Shown here: positions 17,311 to 26,922 of the stretch, piece after piece
How positions within the stretch are numbered: position 1 is the first letter of the stretch
How the letters are laid out: every line of letters begins with the position of its first letter
Notes under the pieces: generated by a model
Seen by the model: only the letters and a program-made list of their open reading frames with translations
Databases searched by the model: none
What the model was told of the DNA's origin: nothing
Origin: Paraburkholderia panacisoli
GTDB taxonomy: Bacteria > Pseudomonadota > Gammaproteobacteria > Burkholderiales > Burkholderiaceae
Reading direction: 5' to 3'
Length of the DNA stretch: 64,000 nt
NCBI RefSeq assembly: GCF_008369935.1
Contig: NZ_VTUZ01000043.1
Coordinates: 1-64,000, forward strand
Program-made: the position numbers and the translations under genes

Positions 17311-17990
17311 GATTAAGGGAAAACCCGTATTCAGGCGGGCGCCCGTTGCGCAGGGCGATCATCCGGCGAGTTCCCGAATGCTGCCGGTGAGCGTTGCCGC
17401 GGAGTCCTCGGAGGCGACACCCGCGAGCCACGAAACCAACTTGTTGTCCCCGGGGCGCGTCTGTGAGATCGAATTGAATCGTGCACGCGTTCGGATCTGC
17501 GGTGAGGTCTCGCCAGCGATACTGCGGCTGCTCGGTCAATTCGAAACAGCCGCTGACCGCGCACCAGCTCGAATGGCCGGAGAGGGGCGGAAGTCCTCGG
17601 GCGTGCGTGAGTCGCGAACGAAGCGATGTTTCGTCGCCGCGACCGTTGTTGCCGTCAGTTACCTTCGTTGCGTGGCTTCGCTCAATGCGACGGATCGAAG
17701 TCATATTGCACAGCGGCAGTGCGCGCATACCGAGTGCCGCCGCATAGTAACGCTCGGCTTGGTGACGATGTAATTGCCGATCTTCGTTAGGATGCACGCG
17801 GCCGCCGCACGGAGCCACACCGTTTTGGGCGACTAGCGTACCGGAAGACCCCAATGTTCAGGTGCGGAAACCATTCGCTCGAAGCACACTGTTCATCGGA
17901 ACGTCACCGTCAAGACATGAGCCCCGATCGGCGAGAAGCAGCGGTTCAGTCGCGGAGTACCAGCGAACTGGCGCTGCGCGAACAGACTCA
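17311..17990. other. sparse region, no gene supported
   Basis: About 680 bases with overlapping frames on both strands and no recognisable motif. A minus-strand frame running through 17450-17700 has protein-like composition, but its only starts lie inside other frames and no family is recognised. It may be decayed coding DNA. Confidence 0.35.
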
Positions 17991-18272
17991 TCAACCACCG
18001 CGATACATTGGGTCGATGCTATCAGCGGGGGCACGCCGGCCAGATTGCGACTTGCCCGATTCCGCACCGCCGACGCCACTGCGGCTCCCGTCAACCGCGC
18101 TGCCGTGGGCTTTTACCGCGGCCTTCGTTTGAACGGCGTGACCGCGATGCGATACTGGCGAACCGACATCGGCGCGATAGAGGGAAGTCTGCCCGTCACC
18201 GCCCGCGAACGCGGGGGCCGCCAACGATGCGCAGCTTGCGACTAACAGAACGGCGAGAGATTTCGCTTTCAT
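17991..18272 (-). CDS. small exported protein, unknown function
   Basis: A 93-residue protein with a convincing signal peptide (MKAKSLAVLLVASCASLAAPAFAGG). The mature part contains SLYRADVGSPVSHRG, reminiscent of the small secreted DUF4148-like or hypothetical proteins common in Burkholderia. After that the sequence becomes low in hydrophobics and may be out of its original frame, so the C-terminal half could be decayed. Function unknown. Confidence 0.45.
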   Translation of the reverse strand: MKAKSLAVLLVASCASLAAPAFAGGDGQTSLYRADVGSPVSHRGHAVQTKAAVKAHGSAVDGSRSGVGGAESGKSQSGRRAPADSIDPMYRGG

Positions 18273-18997
18273 GACGACTCCAATATGCTTGTTGAGCGTT
18301 CGAATGCAGCCGGATCAAGTCCGTTGCGGCGCGCTATGGTCAACGGTGATGGGACGATGTGTGGGGCCGTGCCGCGCGCTAACAAAGAAGCTCAACGAAC
18401 AACACATTTCTCGGGAGCTGAGCAATGCTGCCGACGCCGTCGCGGTAGCAACAGACCGGTCGTGCCCGCAGCGACACGTGCACGGGTTATGCCAAGCCTG
18501 ATTCGCGCGCCCTCCGAGTGATGCTAACCATCGGAAAATAAACAATATTTTCCCGACCACGAGGGTTACCACAGCTCGATGAGGAGCGGCAGATGTCAGT
18601 CTGTCGACAACTTTTTTTGAGCCTCTGTGTGCGGTCACCCAACAGAACAAACACTGCGCGCACAAGCGCGAGGAACTCGAGATTGCGAGCGATGACCTCG
18701 GCTGGTCGGGGGAAATATTGCGTCGCCTTGAAACAGGCGTTTTCTATTGAGCAACCGGTTCAGGACCCAAACACTCATGTATTCATCAGCCTAACTAAAC
18801 AGATGCCGTGCAGGAATTGGGTCTTCACGTGAAGAACGAAGGGTAGTGTTTGCCACGGAGGATTGACGGACTCCGAACGATCTTTTGAAAGCGGACCCAG
18901 GCTCGCGCCCGAAGTGCGACAGAGCAGACCTTCGCAACATGACTGTTCAATTTGTCCCGCTGTGCCTAAGATTGCCGCAAGAGCAAGAAGGAGGCGC
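18273..18997. other. intergenic region with one AT-rich hairpin
   Basis: About 725 bases without a supported gene. An inverted repeat GGAAAATA / TATTTTCC (18533-18540 and 18546-18553, spacer AACAA) could be an operator or part of a promoter upstream of the methyltransferase gene. A good ribosome binding site (AGGAGG) lies just before 18998. Confidence 0.4.
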
Positions 18998-19816
18998 ATG
19001 GACAGCTTTGCTACCGACACTCGCTTCGCCGGCTCGATCCCCGAGCTCTATGACAGTCACCTTGTTCCGCTGATCTTCGAACCGTACGCCGCAGATCTCG
19101 CGAAGAGAGTAGCTGTGCAACATCCGTCGCGCGTGCTTGAGACCGCAGCCGGCACTGGCGTAGTGACCCGCGCGATGGCGTATGCGTTGCCCATGCATGT
19201 CGACCTGGTTGCGACCGACCTGAATCAGCCGATGCTGGATCGTGCGGCCGCAATCGGCACTCCAAGGCCGGTAAAGTGGCAACAGGCGGACGCGACCCGG
19301 CTGCCTTTCGACGATGCGAGTTTCGACATCGTCGTCTGCCAGTTCGGGGTCATGTTCTTTCCGGACAAAGCGCGCGCGTTTTCCGAAGCTCGGCGCGTAC
19401 TTCGGCGCGGCGGCGTGCTGTTGTTCAACGTCTGGGATCGCATCGAGGAAAACGAGTTTGCCGATACCGTTACGGCGGCGCTGGCGGGTCTCTTCCCTGC
19501 GGACCCGCCACTTTTCATGGTGCGCACGCCGCACGGCTATTTCGACCCGCAAGTGATTTCACGCGACCTCGCGGATGCGGGCTTCAGCGCGGCGCCACGC
19601 TTCGAGACGATTGCGGCGCGTAGCCGCGCGGCATCGGCTCGCGTGCCAGCCGTCGCCTATTGCCAGGGAACGCCCTTGCGCGGTGAGATTGAGGCCCGGT
19701 CTGGCGCAGGTACGGAGAACGCTACGTCAGCGTGCGCAACTGCGATCGCTGAGCGATTCGGCACGGGACCGGTCGACGGCAAGATCCAGGCGCACGTGGT
19801 CATCGCCCAGCGCTGA
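18998..19816 (+). CDS. class I SAM-dependent methyltransferase
   Basis: A 272-residue protein from the ATG at 18998, placed six bases after GAAGGAGG. Motif I is VLETAAGTGVVTRAMA (E-x-A-x-G-T-G), the acidic end of strand 2 is LVATDLNQPMLDRA, and motif post-I/II is FDIVVCQFGVMFFPD; this is the Methyltransf_11/UbiE-like layout. The N-terminal SIPELYDSHLVPLIFEPYA is typical of a subgroup of small-molecule methyltransferases. Around residue 210 the sequence becomes rich in Arg, Ala and Ser, and may carry a frame error relative to the usual C-terminus. The substrate is unknown. Confidence 0.82.
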   Translation: MDSFATDTRFAGSIPELYDSHLVPLIFEPYAADLAKRVAVQHPSRVLETAAGTGVVTRAMAYALPMHVDLVATDLNQPMLDRAAAIGTPRPVKWQQADATRLPFDDASFDIVVCQFGVMFFPDKARAFSEARRVLRRGGVLLFNVWDRIEENEFADTVTAALAGLFPADPPLFMVRTPHGYFDPQVISRDLADAGFSAAPRFETIAARSRAASARVPAVAYCQGTPLRGEIEARSGAGTENATSACATAIAERFGTGPVDGKIQAHVVIAQR

Positions 19817-20088
19817 CAGGCCCAGCATTGCCGCCCTTGGGGCCTTCAGTCATAGAAGACCCAAACCACTAGCGCCTGCTTAGTTGTCCTTGTCCGGAGT
19901 GGTCAGGCGTTTCTGGACGGCGAGGCTGCCTGGGATCACCTGCATCCTCATTCACCTTGGGCGCGCGTGAAGCGCAACCTGGCTTCAGGCTGCACGGGCT
20001 GCGTAACCCTGAAACGACCATGCATCGTGCGGAATGGATTGACGGGTATGACGCCACGCAGCGATAACGCGGGCTCGCGCTGGTTCGA

Positions 20089-20769
20089 CTATCCGCGGCT
20101 GCGGGTCGTGGGCCGCGCATCCTTGGTCCGTGATTGCGGCGTTGCGTGCTCGGGCTCTTCGAGTCCGGGGAGCACCAACTCTTCCATCAACGCCAGCGTG
20201 CGCAAGCAAAAGGCATTGCCGGCGGCGCGCTCTTCCTCGGAAAAATGCGCCATCGCCGGTGCGATCGACGATTCCTCCGCGAGCTTCACGATCGCCTTCT
20301 CGACGAGGTCGAGGCCTTTCCTCGTCAGGTGCACGATGAACCCGCCGCCGTGGCTTGGATCGGCCTGCCGTTCCACCAGGCCGAGACTGGCCAGTCGGTC
20401 GATCTTCTTGGTGATCGCGCCCGAGGTCACGAGCAGCGCCCGATACAGGTCGGTTGGGCGCTTCGCGTACGGATGACCGCTGCGGCGCAGCGCGAGCAGC
20501 ACGCGCATGTCAGATCCGCTGATCCCGCCGAGACGCTGGCACATTTTGTCAAAGGCCTGTTCGACGAGCGTGCCCAGGCTCATGAAGTAGATCGCGAGCA
20601 GGAAGTTCGACAGGTCGAGATCGCTATGTTCGCGTTGCCACTGCAAGGAAATGAACTCGATGTGGCTGCTGCCGGGACGATTGGGCTTCCTCGCGGATTC
20701 CCCCGGAGCCGTTGGCGCCTTCTTGCTGGCTCGGGGACGCGCGGGTTGCTTGGTGGCGGCAGTGCTCAT
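20089..20769 (-). CDS. MarR family transcriptional regulator
   Basis: A 226-residue protein from the ATG at 20769, preceded by AAGGAAG; an upstream in-frame start at 20793 is possible. A basic Ala/Pro/Lys-rich N-terminal tail of about 40 residues precedes the winged-helix domain: SDMRVLLALRRSG, RPTDLYRALLVTSGAITKKIDRL (recognition helix) and a wing with ADPSHGGGFIVHLTRKG. Larger than most MarR proteins because of the tails. It lies downstream, on the same strand, of the Rieske oxygenase operon with a 205-base gap, and may regulate it. Confidence 0.83.
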   Translation of the reverse strand: MSTAATKQPARPRASKKAPTAPGESARKPNRPGSSHIEFISLQWQREHSDLDLSNFLLAIYFMSLGTLVEQAFDKMCQRLGGISGSDMRVLLALRRSGHPYAKRPTDLYRALLVTSGAITKKIDRLASLGLVERQADPSHGGGFIVHLTRKGLDLVEKAIVKLAEESSIAPAMAHFSEEERAAGNAFCLRTLALMEELVLPGLEEPEHATPQSRTKDARPTTRSRG

Positions 20770-20973
20770 CTTGTTGACTTCCTTGCGATTCATGCGATCT
20801 CGGCCGATGGTAGTGGGTGGGCCGCCCATAGGTAGCGGGCGGGCCGCCAACTATTGTACGTAATTCCCCGACGCGCACGCATCGGGCGTCGCCGGCGCGA
20901 ACCGCCTCGGGGTCTCGGTGAGTCGAACGATCGCGATGGCACCGCGCGTCGCGCGGGTGCCTGATCGGCATGG

Positions 20974-21918
20974 TCAGGCTGCCCGCACCGCTGCGCTCAG
21001 CATATCGGCCACCTGACGCTGGGCCAGCGCGGCGGCGCCAACCTCACCCCGCATGCCGTAAAACGTGTGCAGCATGCCCGCGTACCGCACGCTGGTCGTC
21101 GGGACACCCGCTTCGGCCAGTTTTTGCGCATAGGCCTCACCGTCGTCGCACAGAACGTCGCACTCGGCGGTGATCACGAGGGCCGGTGGCAAGCGCGAAT
21201 GGTCGTCCGCGAGAAACGGCGAGAGTTTCCACGTCGTCGGCGGCACGCCGTGATCGAGCGCATACGTGCGAAACGCGTACGCGACGTCGGCTGTGCGTTG
21301 CATGAAGCCTTCCGCGTAAGCCGACATCGATGCGCGTTGCTGTCGAGCGTCCGTCGCGGGATAGACCAGCGCCTGCGCGAGGATGCGCGTGCTCGCGTGC
21401 TCGCGTGCGAGCAGGCACACGACGGCGGCGAGATTGCCCCCCGCCGATTCGCCGAACACTGTCAGGCGCGACGACGGAAGCCCATGCTCATGACCGTGCT
21501 CGGCGACCCAGCGGGTCGCCGCCCACACGTCCTCCAGCGCCGCGGGGAACGGATGCTCGGGGGCGAGCCGGTAGTCGACGCTGATCACGGCCAGCCCGGA
21601 ATCGTTGGCCAGATGCCGGCACACCGAGTCGAAGCTGTCGAGATTGCCCATCAGCCATCCGCCGCCGTGAATTGCCATCGTCACCCCGGCAGCGCCTTCG
21701 GGATGATAGACGCGCACCGGGATGCCGCGGCCAGGGCCTGGAACGGCGAGATCGAAAACTTTGTCGATGCGCGGGCCGGGTGCGCGTGCAGCCGTGCGCG
21801 CGGCGACGCCGGCGCGCGCTTCTGCGGGGCTCACCTGCGCCATGCTCGGTTGCGCCGCGGCCGCCGCGGCGATCGCACGAAGCGACGGGTGGATCTGGCT
21901 TTGAGAGGAAGAAGACAT
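20974..21918 (-). CDS. alpha/beta hydrolase, HSL-type esterase
   Basis: A 314-residue cytoplasmic hydrolase from the ATG at 21918. The oxyanion motif is HGGGWLMG, the nucleophile elbow FGESAGGNL (Ser), then the acid in ECDVLCDDGEAYAQ and the His in GMLHTFYGM, so the hormone-sensitive-lipase triad is complete. The length is typical of bacterial HSL-family esterases. Last gene of the minus-strand oxygenase operon, eight bases after the SDR gene. It may cleave an ester formed or imported in the pathway; the substrate is unknown. Confidence 0.85.
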   Translation of the reverse strand: MSSSSQSQIHPSLRAIAAAAAAQPSMAQVSPAEARAGVAARTAARAPGPRIDKVFDLAVPGPGRGIPVRVYHPEGAAGVTMAIHGGGWLMGNLDSFDSVCRHLANDSGLAVISVDYRLAPEHPFPAALEDVWAATRWVAEHGHEHGLPSSRLTVFGESAGGNLAAVVCLLAREHASTRILAQALVYPATDARQQRASMSAYAEGFMQRTADVAYAFRTYALDHGVPPTTWKLSPFLADDHSRLPPALVITAECDVLCDDGEAYAQKLAEAGVPTTSVRYAGMLHTFYGMRGEVGAAALAQRQVADMLSAAVRAA

Positions 21919-21926
21919 CGTGAATC

Positions 21927-22754
21927 TCAAGGAGTCGGGGTTGCCGAGGGCGCGAACGTGATGCTGGGAATCGCGGCCAGCACGCTGAGGCCGCCATCGA
22001 CGGTGACGATTTCGCCGGCCATATGGGCGCTCAGGTCGGACGCCAGAAACAGCAGGTGGCCCGCGATTTCCGCTGGCGTGGCCGCCCGTCCAATCGGGAT
22101 CGCGGCGCCGACTCTCGTCCACGTCGCTTCATCCAGACGCTGATTCAGTCGCGGTGTGCGGACGAAACCCGGTGACACCGCATTGATGCGCACGTTGTGC
22201 GGCGCATACTCGACGCCCGCGGTGCGCACGAGGTGATGCAGCGCCGCCTTCGACGCCGCATAGGCGACCTCGTTCGGCACTGCGCGATCGCCGGCGAGCG
22301 AGCCGACGAACGCGAAGGTGCCGCCGCCATCGGCCTTCATCATCTCGCCGCCGATCTGAATCGCGAGGTACGCATGGCGCACGACGATGTCGAATTGCTG
22401 GTCCCACGACGCATCGTCGACGGCGGCCAGCGGCTTGATGCCCGCGACGCCGATGATGTCGACAACGCCGTGGATGCGGCCGAACTGCTTGCGCGCCGTG
22501 TCGAACACGCGCTGCATGTCCTCGCGCGAGGTCGCGTCCGCCACGCAGGCAATCCCGTCCACGGCTGCGGCGATGTTGTGGGCGAGCTGCTCGTCGCGGT
22601 CGACGCAGAGCACGCGCGCGCCGGCCTGTGCAAGCGCATGGACTGTCTGCTCGCCGATACCTTGACCGGCGCCGAGTACCACGAAACCCCGGCCGTCGAG
22701 CCGCAAAAGAGACAGGTAGTCCGGCGTGTTGCTGTGAGTTTGATTGATGGTCAT
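21927..22754 (-). CDS. SDR family oxidoreductase
   Basis: A 275-residue classical short-chain dehydrogenase from the ATG at 22754. The cofactor motif is VVLGAGQGIGEQT (TGxxxGxG variant with Leu-Gly), the strand-2 acid in VLCVDRDEQL favours NAD(H), and the catalytic YAASK is preceded by the Ser of FVGSLAGD. The C-terminus has HMAGEIVTVDGGLSV. It follows the second Rieske oxygenase gene by 11 bases. In such an operon a cis-diol or alcohol oxidation is the simplest reading. Confidence 0.88.
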   Translation of the reverse strand: MTINQTHSNTPDYLSLLRLDGRGFVVLGAGQGIGEQTVHALAQAGARVLCVDRDEQLAHNIAAAVDGIACVADATSREDMQRVFDTARKQFGRIHGVVDIIGVAGIKPLAAVDDASWDQQFDIVVRHAYLAIQIGGEMMKADGGGTFAFVGSLAGDRAVPNEVAYAASKAALHHLVRTAGVEYAPHNVRINAVSPGFVRTPRLNQRLDEATWTRVGAAIPIGRAATPAEIAGHLLFLASDLSAHMAGEIVTVDGGLSVLAAIPSITFAPSATPTP

Positions 22755-22765
22755 GACTATTCTCC

Positions 22766-24034
22766 TTAGGCTTCGATCGCTTTGCGATGCGCCGGCAGCA
22801 GATCCTGCCAGGCCGTTCCTTCCTCGAGTTCCCGGTCGCAGGCGCTCACGCCGCGCAAATCGAGGCCGAGTGCCGGGGGCTGCTGGTTCTCCATGACGCG
22901 CTTGATCGATTCCAGCAGCACGCGGCGCACACGCACGACGGCCTGGTCCGCGGGCACCAGGTGCTCGCGCGAACGATCGTAGAGGGGGCCTTGGGACAGT
23001 CCGATCGTCGCGTCCTCCACCTCGACGCCGCGCAGTCCGGTCCAGTTCTCCTTCATCAGCTCGCGGTTCTGGCCGAACGAATCCGCCCAGCTGGCCGTGA
23101 AAGTGCAATTCTTGCGGTCATAGTACTTGGGGTCATTCAGGCCGAGCAACTCGATGATTTTCTCTTCGGTCACCGGCACGTCTCCGTGAACGACGATGTA
23201 AGTGCTCGTGTGCGTATCGTCTTCGGGCACCTCGAGGACCGTGAACTGGAACGCCGGAGCAGGGATGATGCGGCCGTACGGCACGATGAACGGGACCACG
23301 CGCGCGTTGCGGACCTTCGCGTCGGTCGTCTTGCGCAGCGCGACGTAGTGGAAGCCGAACGCCGTATCCTCGATTTTCAGCGCCGGCTCCAGGTCGTTGG
23401 AGGCCAGCGCGGCGGGATTGACCACGTCGGGGTTGGGCGTGAACTCGTTCTCTTTCCAGCCGGGGCGTGCCATGTTGGTGTGCAGCACGCCGACGTGCGA
23501 GCTGTCCTCGCCGCCTTCGACCAGTTGCAGATAGTTGCACGAGACGTTGATGCGCAGCACGACGCGGTGGCTCGGTTCCGCGTCCATGAACGCGTAACGC
23601 GAGAACGCCGGCAGCAGTTCCTTCGGCCCGACGTACGCCCATACGATGCCGCCGGCCTCGCGCGCGGGAAATGACGGCGCCTTTAGCCGTGAGGCGTACT
23701 TGGGATCCGCATGGTTCGGCGTTTCCATCACGTCGCCCGACGCGCTGAACTTCCAGCCGTGATACAGGCAGCGAATGCCGCCTTCCTCGACGCGGCCAAG
23801 CGCGAGCGACGCGCCGCGGTGCATGCACAGCTCCTCCAGGAAGCCGACGTTGCCGTCGGTGTCCCGGAACGCGACATAGTTCTCGCCGAGCAGACGAACG
23901 CGCAACGGCGCGCAGTCTGGATGCGGCAATTGCGCTGACGTGCACACCGGATGCCAGAAACGTCGCATCAACGCGCCGCCAGGCGTACCCGGGCCGACGC
24001 GGCAAATCATTTCATTGTCTTTTTGGCTCAACAT
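22766..24034 (-). CDS. Rieske oxygenase, phthalate 4,5-dioxygenase-type (copy 2 of pair)
   Basis: A 422-residue oxygenase component. The Rieske [2Fe-2S] ligands are C70-x-H72 (ELCMHRGAS) and C89-x2-H92 (RCLYHGWKF). The mononuclear iron site is EDSSHVGVLH. The overall pattern, starting NEMICRVGPGTPGGALMRRFWHP, is that of phthalate 4,5-dioxygenase and chlorobenzoate 3,4-dioxygenase-like homomultimeric oxygenases that use an FMN/2Fe-2S reductase, which is present upstream. About half identical by eye to the preceding oxygenase, so the two arose by duplication. The ribosome binding site AGGAGTTC precedes the ATG. Confidence 0.88.
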   Translation of the reverse strand: MLSQKDNEMICRVGPGTPGGALMRRFWHPVCTSAQLPHPDCAPLRVRLLGENYVAFRDTDGNVGFLEELCMHRGASLALGRVEEGGIRCLYHGWKFSASGDVMETPNHADPKYASRLKAPSFPAREAGGIVWAYVGPKELLPAFSRYAFMDAEPSHRVVLRINVSCNYLQLVEGGEDSSHVGVLHTNMARPGWKENEFTPNPDVVNPAALASNDLEPALKIEDTAFGFHYVALRKTTDAKVRNARVVPFIVPYGRIIPAPAFQFTVLEVPEDDTHTSTYIVVHGDVPVTEEKIIELLGLNDPKYYDRKNCTFTASWADSFGQNRELMKENWTGLRGVEVEDATIGLSQGPLYDRSREHLVPADQAVVRVRRVLLESIKRVMENQQPPALGLDLRGVSACDRELEEGTAWQDLLPAHRKAIEA

Positions 24035-24059
24035 ATCGGAACTCCTGTCTCAAGCTAAG

Positions 24060-25361
24060 TTATCGGTTGCGCTGGGTGCGGGCGCCGGCGGACGAAATGA
24101 TCCGATGGTGCGGAACCAGCTGTCGCCAGTCTTCGTGGGGGCCAATCTCGCCGGATCTGCCGACTGCACCGCCCGCGTCCGCGTGCAGCGCCGGGATGTC
24201 CTGCTGATCCCGTTCGGCGCGGGCACAGGCGAGCAGGGTGCGATGCAGGCGGCTGATCGCGAGGTCCGCGCTCGTCAACATTTCCTGCGACCGGTCGCGG
24301 ATCGGGCCGCTCGAAATGCTGCACGCGGCGTCTTCCTGGGTGATGCTGTCGAACCCGGTGAAGTGGCCGGTGCGTTGCAACTGGCGATCCTGGCGGTAGC
24401 CGTTGACGAACGACATGGCCGCCGGCGAGTCGCATGTGTCGAGCGTCATGCCGTATTTGCGGAGCGTCGGCTCGTCGAGGCCGACGAAGGTGAGCTGCGC
24501 GCTGCGCAGTGGCTCTTCGCCGACGGGCTTTTCGGCATCCCACCACACGTGAAAGAAGTAGCAGCGCTCGTCGTCGATGGGGACCGCGGCAAGCCACACG
24601 TCGCCGTTCGCATTGGCGATGAAGCATGGCGCGATGAACGACGTGACGCGAGCGATACGGCTCTCGCCGCTCTGGCGGATCGCCGCGTAGTGAAAGCCGA
24701 AGTCCGTCTCTTCCGCCTCGATTGTCGGGGCCGCATCGAATTGCATGTGCGTGATCTTTCCCGCGTAGTCCAGATCGGAGCTACTGGTCTGGGCCAGCGC
24801 GGAGCTGTGAAGCACGGTCAGATGCGACGAGTCGACGAGCCCCTCGATCACCTGCACGAAGTTGCAGTTGACGATCGCGCAGACGTTGATGCGATGGGAA
24901 TCCGGCTGGTCCATGAATGCCCGGTGCGGGAACGGCGGTTCCTTGCCCTGCGGACCCAGATAGGCCCAAATCAGGCCACCCGCCTCACGCACCGGATAGG
25001 TCCGCGCCTTGATGCGGTCCTTGAATTTCGGGTCGGCGACGTTCGGCGTCTCGAGCACCGTCCCGTCCACCGCGAATTTCCAGCCGTGGTAGATGCAGCG
25101 CAGACCGTCGCCGTCCGCACGGGCCAGTTGCATCGACGCGCCCCGATGCAGGCAGCCCTCGTCGTAGAGCCCGGGCCGGCCTTGCTGGTCGCGCCAGACC
25201 ACGAACCGCTGCCCGAGCAGCTCGATCGTTTTCGGGTCGGCGTTCGGCTGCGGCATATCCGACGACTGGATCACGGGCAGCCAAAAGCGGCGCATCGCAT
25301 TGCCCATCGCGGTGCCTGCACTGGTACGGCACATCATTTCGTTGTCCTGCTTGGTCAACAT
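24060..25361 (-). CDS. Rieske oxygenase, phthalate 4,5-dioxygenase-type (copy 1 of pair)
   Basis: A 433-residue paralogue of the following oxygenase. Rieske ligands are C70-x-H72 (EGCLHRGAS) and C89-x2-H92 (RCIYHGWKF); the iron site is VDSSHLTVLH after NCNFVQVIEGL. Both copies keep all metal ligands, so both are probably active; whether they form mixed trimers or act on different substrates is unknown. It lies 45 bases after the reductase gene and 25 bases before the second oxygenase gene. Confidence 0.88.
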   Translation of the reverse strand: MLTKQDNEMMCRTSAGTAMGNAMRRFWLPVIQSSDMPQPNADPKTIELLGQRFVVWRDQQGRPGLYDEGCLHRGASMQLARADGDGLRCIYHGWKFAVDGTVLETPNVADPKFKDRIKARTYPVREAGGLIWAYLGPQGKEPPFPHRAFMDQPDSHRINVCAIVNCNFVQVIEGLVDSSHLTVLHSSALAQTSSSDLDYAGKITHMQFDAAPTIEAEETDFGFHYAAIRQSGESRIARVTSFIAPCFIANANGDVWLAAVPIDDERCYFFHVWWDAEKPVGEEPLRSAQLTFVGLDEPTLRKYGMTLDTCDSPAAMSFVNGYRQDRQLQRTGHFTGFDSITQEDAACSISSGPIRDRSQEMLTSADLAISRLHRTLLACARAERDQQDIPALHADAGGAVGRSGEIGPHEDWRQLVPHHRIISSAGARTQRNR

Positions 25362-25406
25362 ATGAATCCCCTGGTTGCGGATGTCGGCGGAGAGTGAAGG
25401 GTGGCG

Positions 25407-26405
25407 TCAGAGGTCGAGCAGCAGTCGCGACGTCTTCGCGCGCGAACAGCACGGCATGAAGCAATCGTTGCGCGTGCGCTCGTCGTCGGTCAGGTAAAGG
25501 TCCCGATGGTCGGGCACGCCTGCCAGCACCCTGGTCATGCAGGTGCCGCAGACCCCCTGCTCGCACGACAGCGGCAGGTCGAATCCGGCGTCCAGAAGCG
25601 CATGCGCGACGCTTTGATCGGCAGCCACCTCGATCACTTCGCCGCTGCTGTGAATTTCGATTTCTAACGGACCGTCTTCGTCCGACGGCTCGATCGGCGC
25701 GCCCGCGAAATATTCGCGGTGCAGATGCGTTTCTTCCCAACCGAGTTCGCGCGCGGTTTGCAGGATGTGATCCATGAAGCCCGTTGGCCCGCAGACGTAC
25801 AGGCGCTTGTCGGCAGACGGCGCACCGATCGCGGCTCGCGCGTTCAGTTGCTGCTCGGGCGGACCGTCGTCGGCGTGCACATGCACCTGCGCTTCGTCTC
25901 CGAGCGACATCTGTTGCGCACGGTCGACAAGCGCCATGCGCGACAGGGAACGGCCGCAGTAGTGCATGTCGAACGGGCGGCCCTCGTGCGCCAACTGCTG
26001 GGCCATGCAGATGATCGGCGTGATGCCGATGCCGCCCGCGAACAGGATCGACCGTTCAGGACCACTATGTAGTGCAAAGTGATTGCGCGGGACGCTGATC
26101 GTGAGCGTATCGCCCGCGTTCACGCTGTCGTGAAGCGCCACGGATCCGCCGCGGGATTGAGGATCGCGCAGCACGCCGATGCGGTAGCGCGGGCGTTCTG
26201 TCGGCAGGTCGTACAGCGAGTATTGGCGTACCAGCCCGCCGGGCAGATGCACGTCGATATGCGCGCCGGCTTCGAAGTCGGGCAACGGCGTATCCGACAA
26301 CGGCGTGAATTCATAGCCGACGATATCGTCGGCCAGCCACGTCCTCACCGAGACGCTGACCTGCAACGTGGCGTTGATGCTGATAGGGGGCTTTGACGTT
26401 TCCAT
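25407..26405 (-). CDS. phthalate dioxygenase reductase-type oxidoreductase (VanB family)
   Basis: A 332-residue protein from the ATG at 26405. Order: FMN-binding barrel with RQYSLYDLP, NAD-binding domain with FAGGIGITPIICMA, and a C-terminal plant-type [2Fe-2S] domain with CEQGVCGTCMTRV and a final Cys in DCFMPCCSRA. This is the domain order of phthalate dioxygenase reductase and VanB. It should pass electrons from NADH to the two Rieske oxygenases encoded next to it. It follows the hemerythrin gene by 28 bases. Confidence 0.9.
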   Translation of the reverse strand: METSKPPISINATLQVSVSVRTWLADDIVGYEFTPLSDTPLPDFEAGAHIDVHLPGGLVRQYSLYDLPTERPRYRIGVLRDPQSRGGSVALHDSVNAGDTLTISVPRNHFALHSGPERSILFAGGIGITPIICMAQQLAHEGRPFDMHYCGRSLSRMALVDRAQQMSLGDEAQVHVHADDGPPEQQLNARAAIGAPSADKRLYVCGPTGFMDHILQTARELGWEETHLHREYFAGAPIEPSDEDGPLEIEIHSSGEVIEVAADQSVAHALLDAGFDLPLSCEQGVCGTCMTRVLAGVPDHRDLYLTDDERTRNDCFMPCCSRAKTSRLLLDL

Positions 26406-26433
26406 GATGACATCCTGATAGAAGAGGAGCGTG

Positions 26434-26880
26434 TCAGGCGGCACTGTTCAGACGACGCCGAATGACGACCGGGGCTGCACCCAGTTGCCGCTGAATGAGC
26501 CAGCGCGCGAGACCCTGGTCCATGACGCGCACGTGCTCGGGAAACCAATCGATCAGCGCGCGGGCAAACGAGCGAACGACCTGGGGCCGGCCTTCGGCCA
26601 GCGCGCTGCGCACCTCGTCGAGCGACCGGAGCACGGCCGCATGCTCGTCGATATGACAGCCGGCCGACCCATAGGCTGTCTCGCGCATCGCGTCGTCCTC
26701 CTCGCCGAAGTGGCGCAGTGCGTGCCCGGCAAAGGCTTCGAGCGCGGCCGCGAGCTTGTCGTCCGTCGTCGTGAGCAGTGCGTCGACACACTCGACAAAC
26801 TCGCGATGCGTGTCGTCCATCGACAGATGCCCGAGCGCGTAGTCATCGTCCCAGACGAAACTTGTTTCCGATGTATTCAT
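26434..26880 (-). CDS. bacteriohemerythrin-like protein
   Basis: A 148-residue protein from the ATG at 26880 (a TTG lies two codons upstream). Hemerythrin iron ligands are visible: LSMDDTHREFVECVD, GHALRHFGEEDDAM, CHIDEHAAVL and WFPEHVRVMDQG, which supply the five His and two acidic residues of the di-iron site. It should bind O2 reversibly. It is the first gene of the minus-strand oxygenase operon, an uncommon position; it may store or deliver O2 or iron for the Rieske enzymes, or sense O2. The palindrome at 26923-26934 lies just upstream. Confidence 0.85.
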   Translation of the reverse strand: MNTSETSFVWDDDYALGHLSMDDTHREFVECVDALLTTTDDKLAAALEAFAGHALRHFGEEDDAMRETAYGSAGCHIDEHAAVLRSLDEVRSALAEGRPQVVRSFARALIDWFPEHVRVMDQGLARWLIQRQLGAAPVVIRRRLNSAA

Positions 26881-26922
26881 TTTCAACGTAGGTCCAATCA
26901 GTCAAGCTTGTCGATTAAATGC

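Noticed and set aside
24055..24627. Minus-strand and plus-strand frames overlapping the Rieske oxygenase genes (including a 485-codon plus frame at 23940-25397)
   Set aside because: All overlap genes with intact Rieske ligands; the alternatives show no motif and no ribosome binding site.
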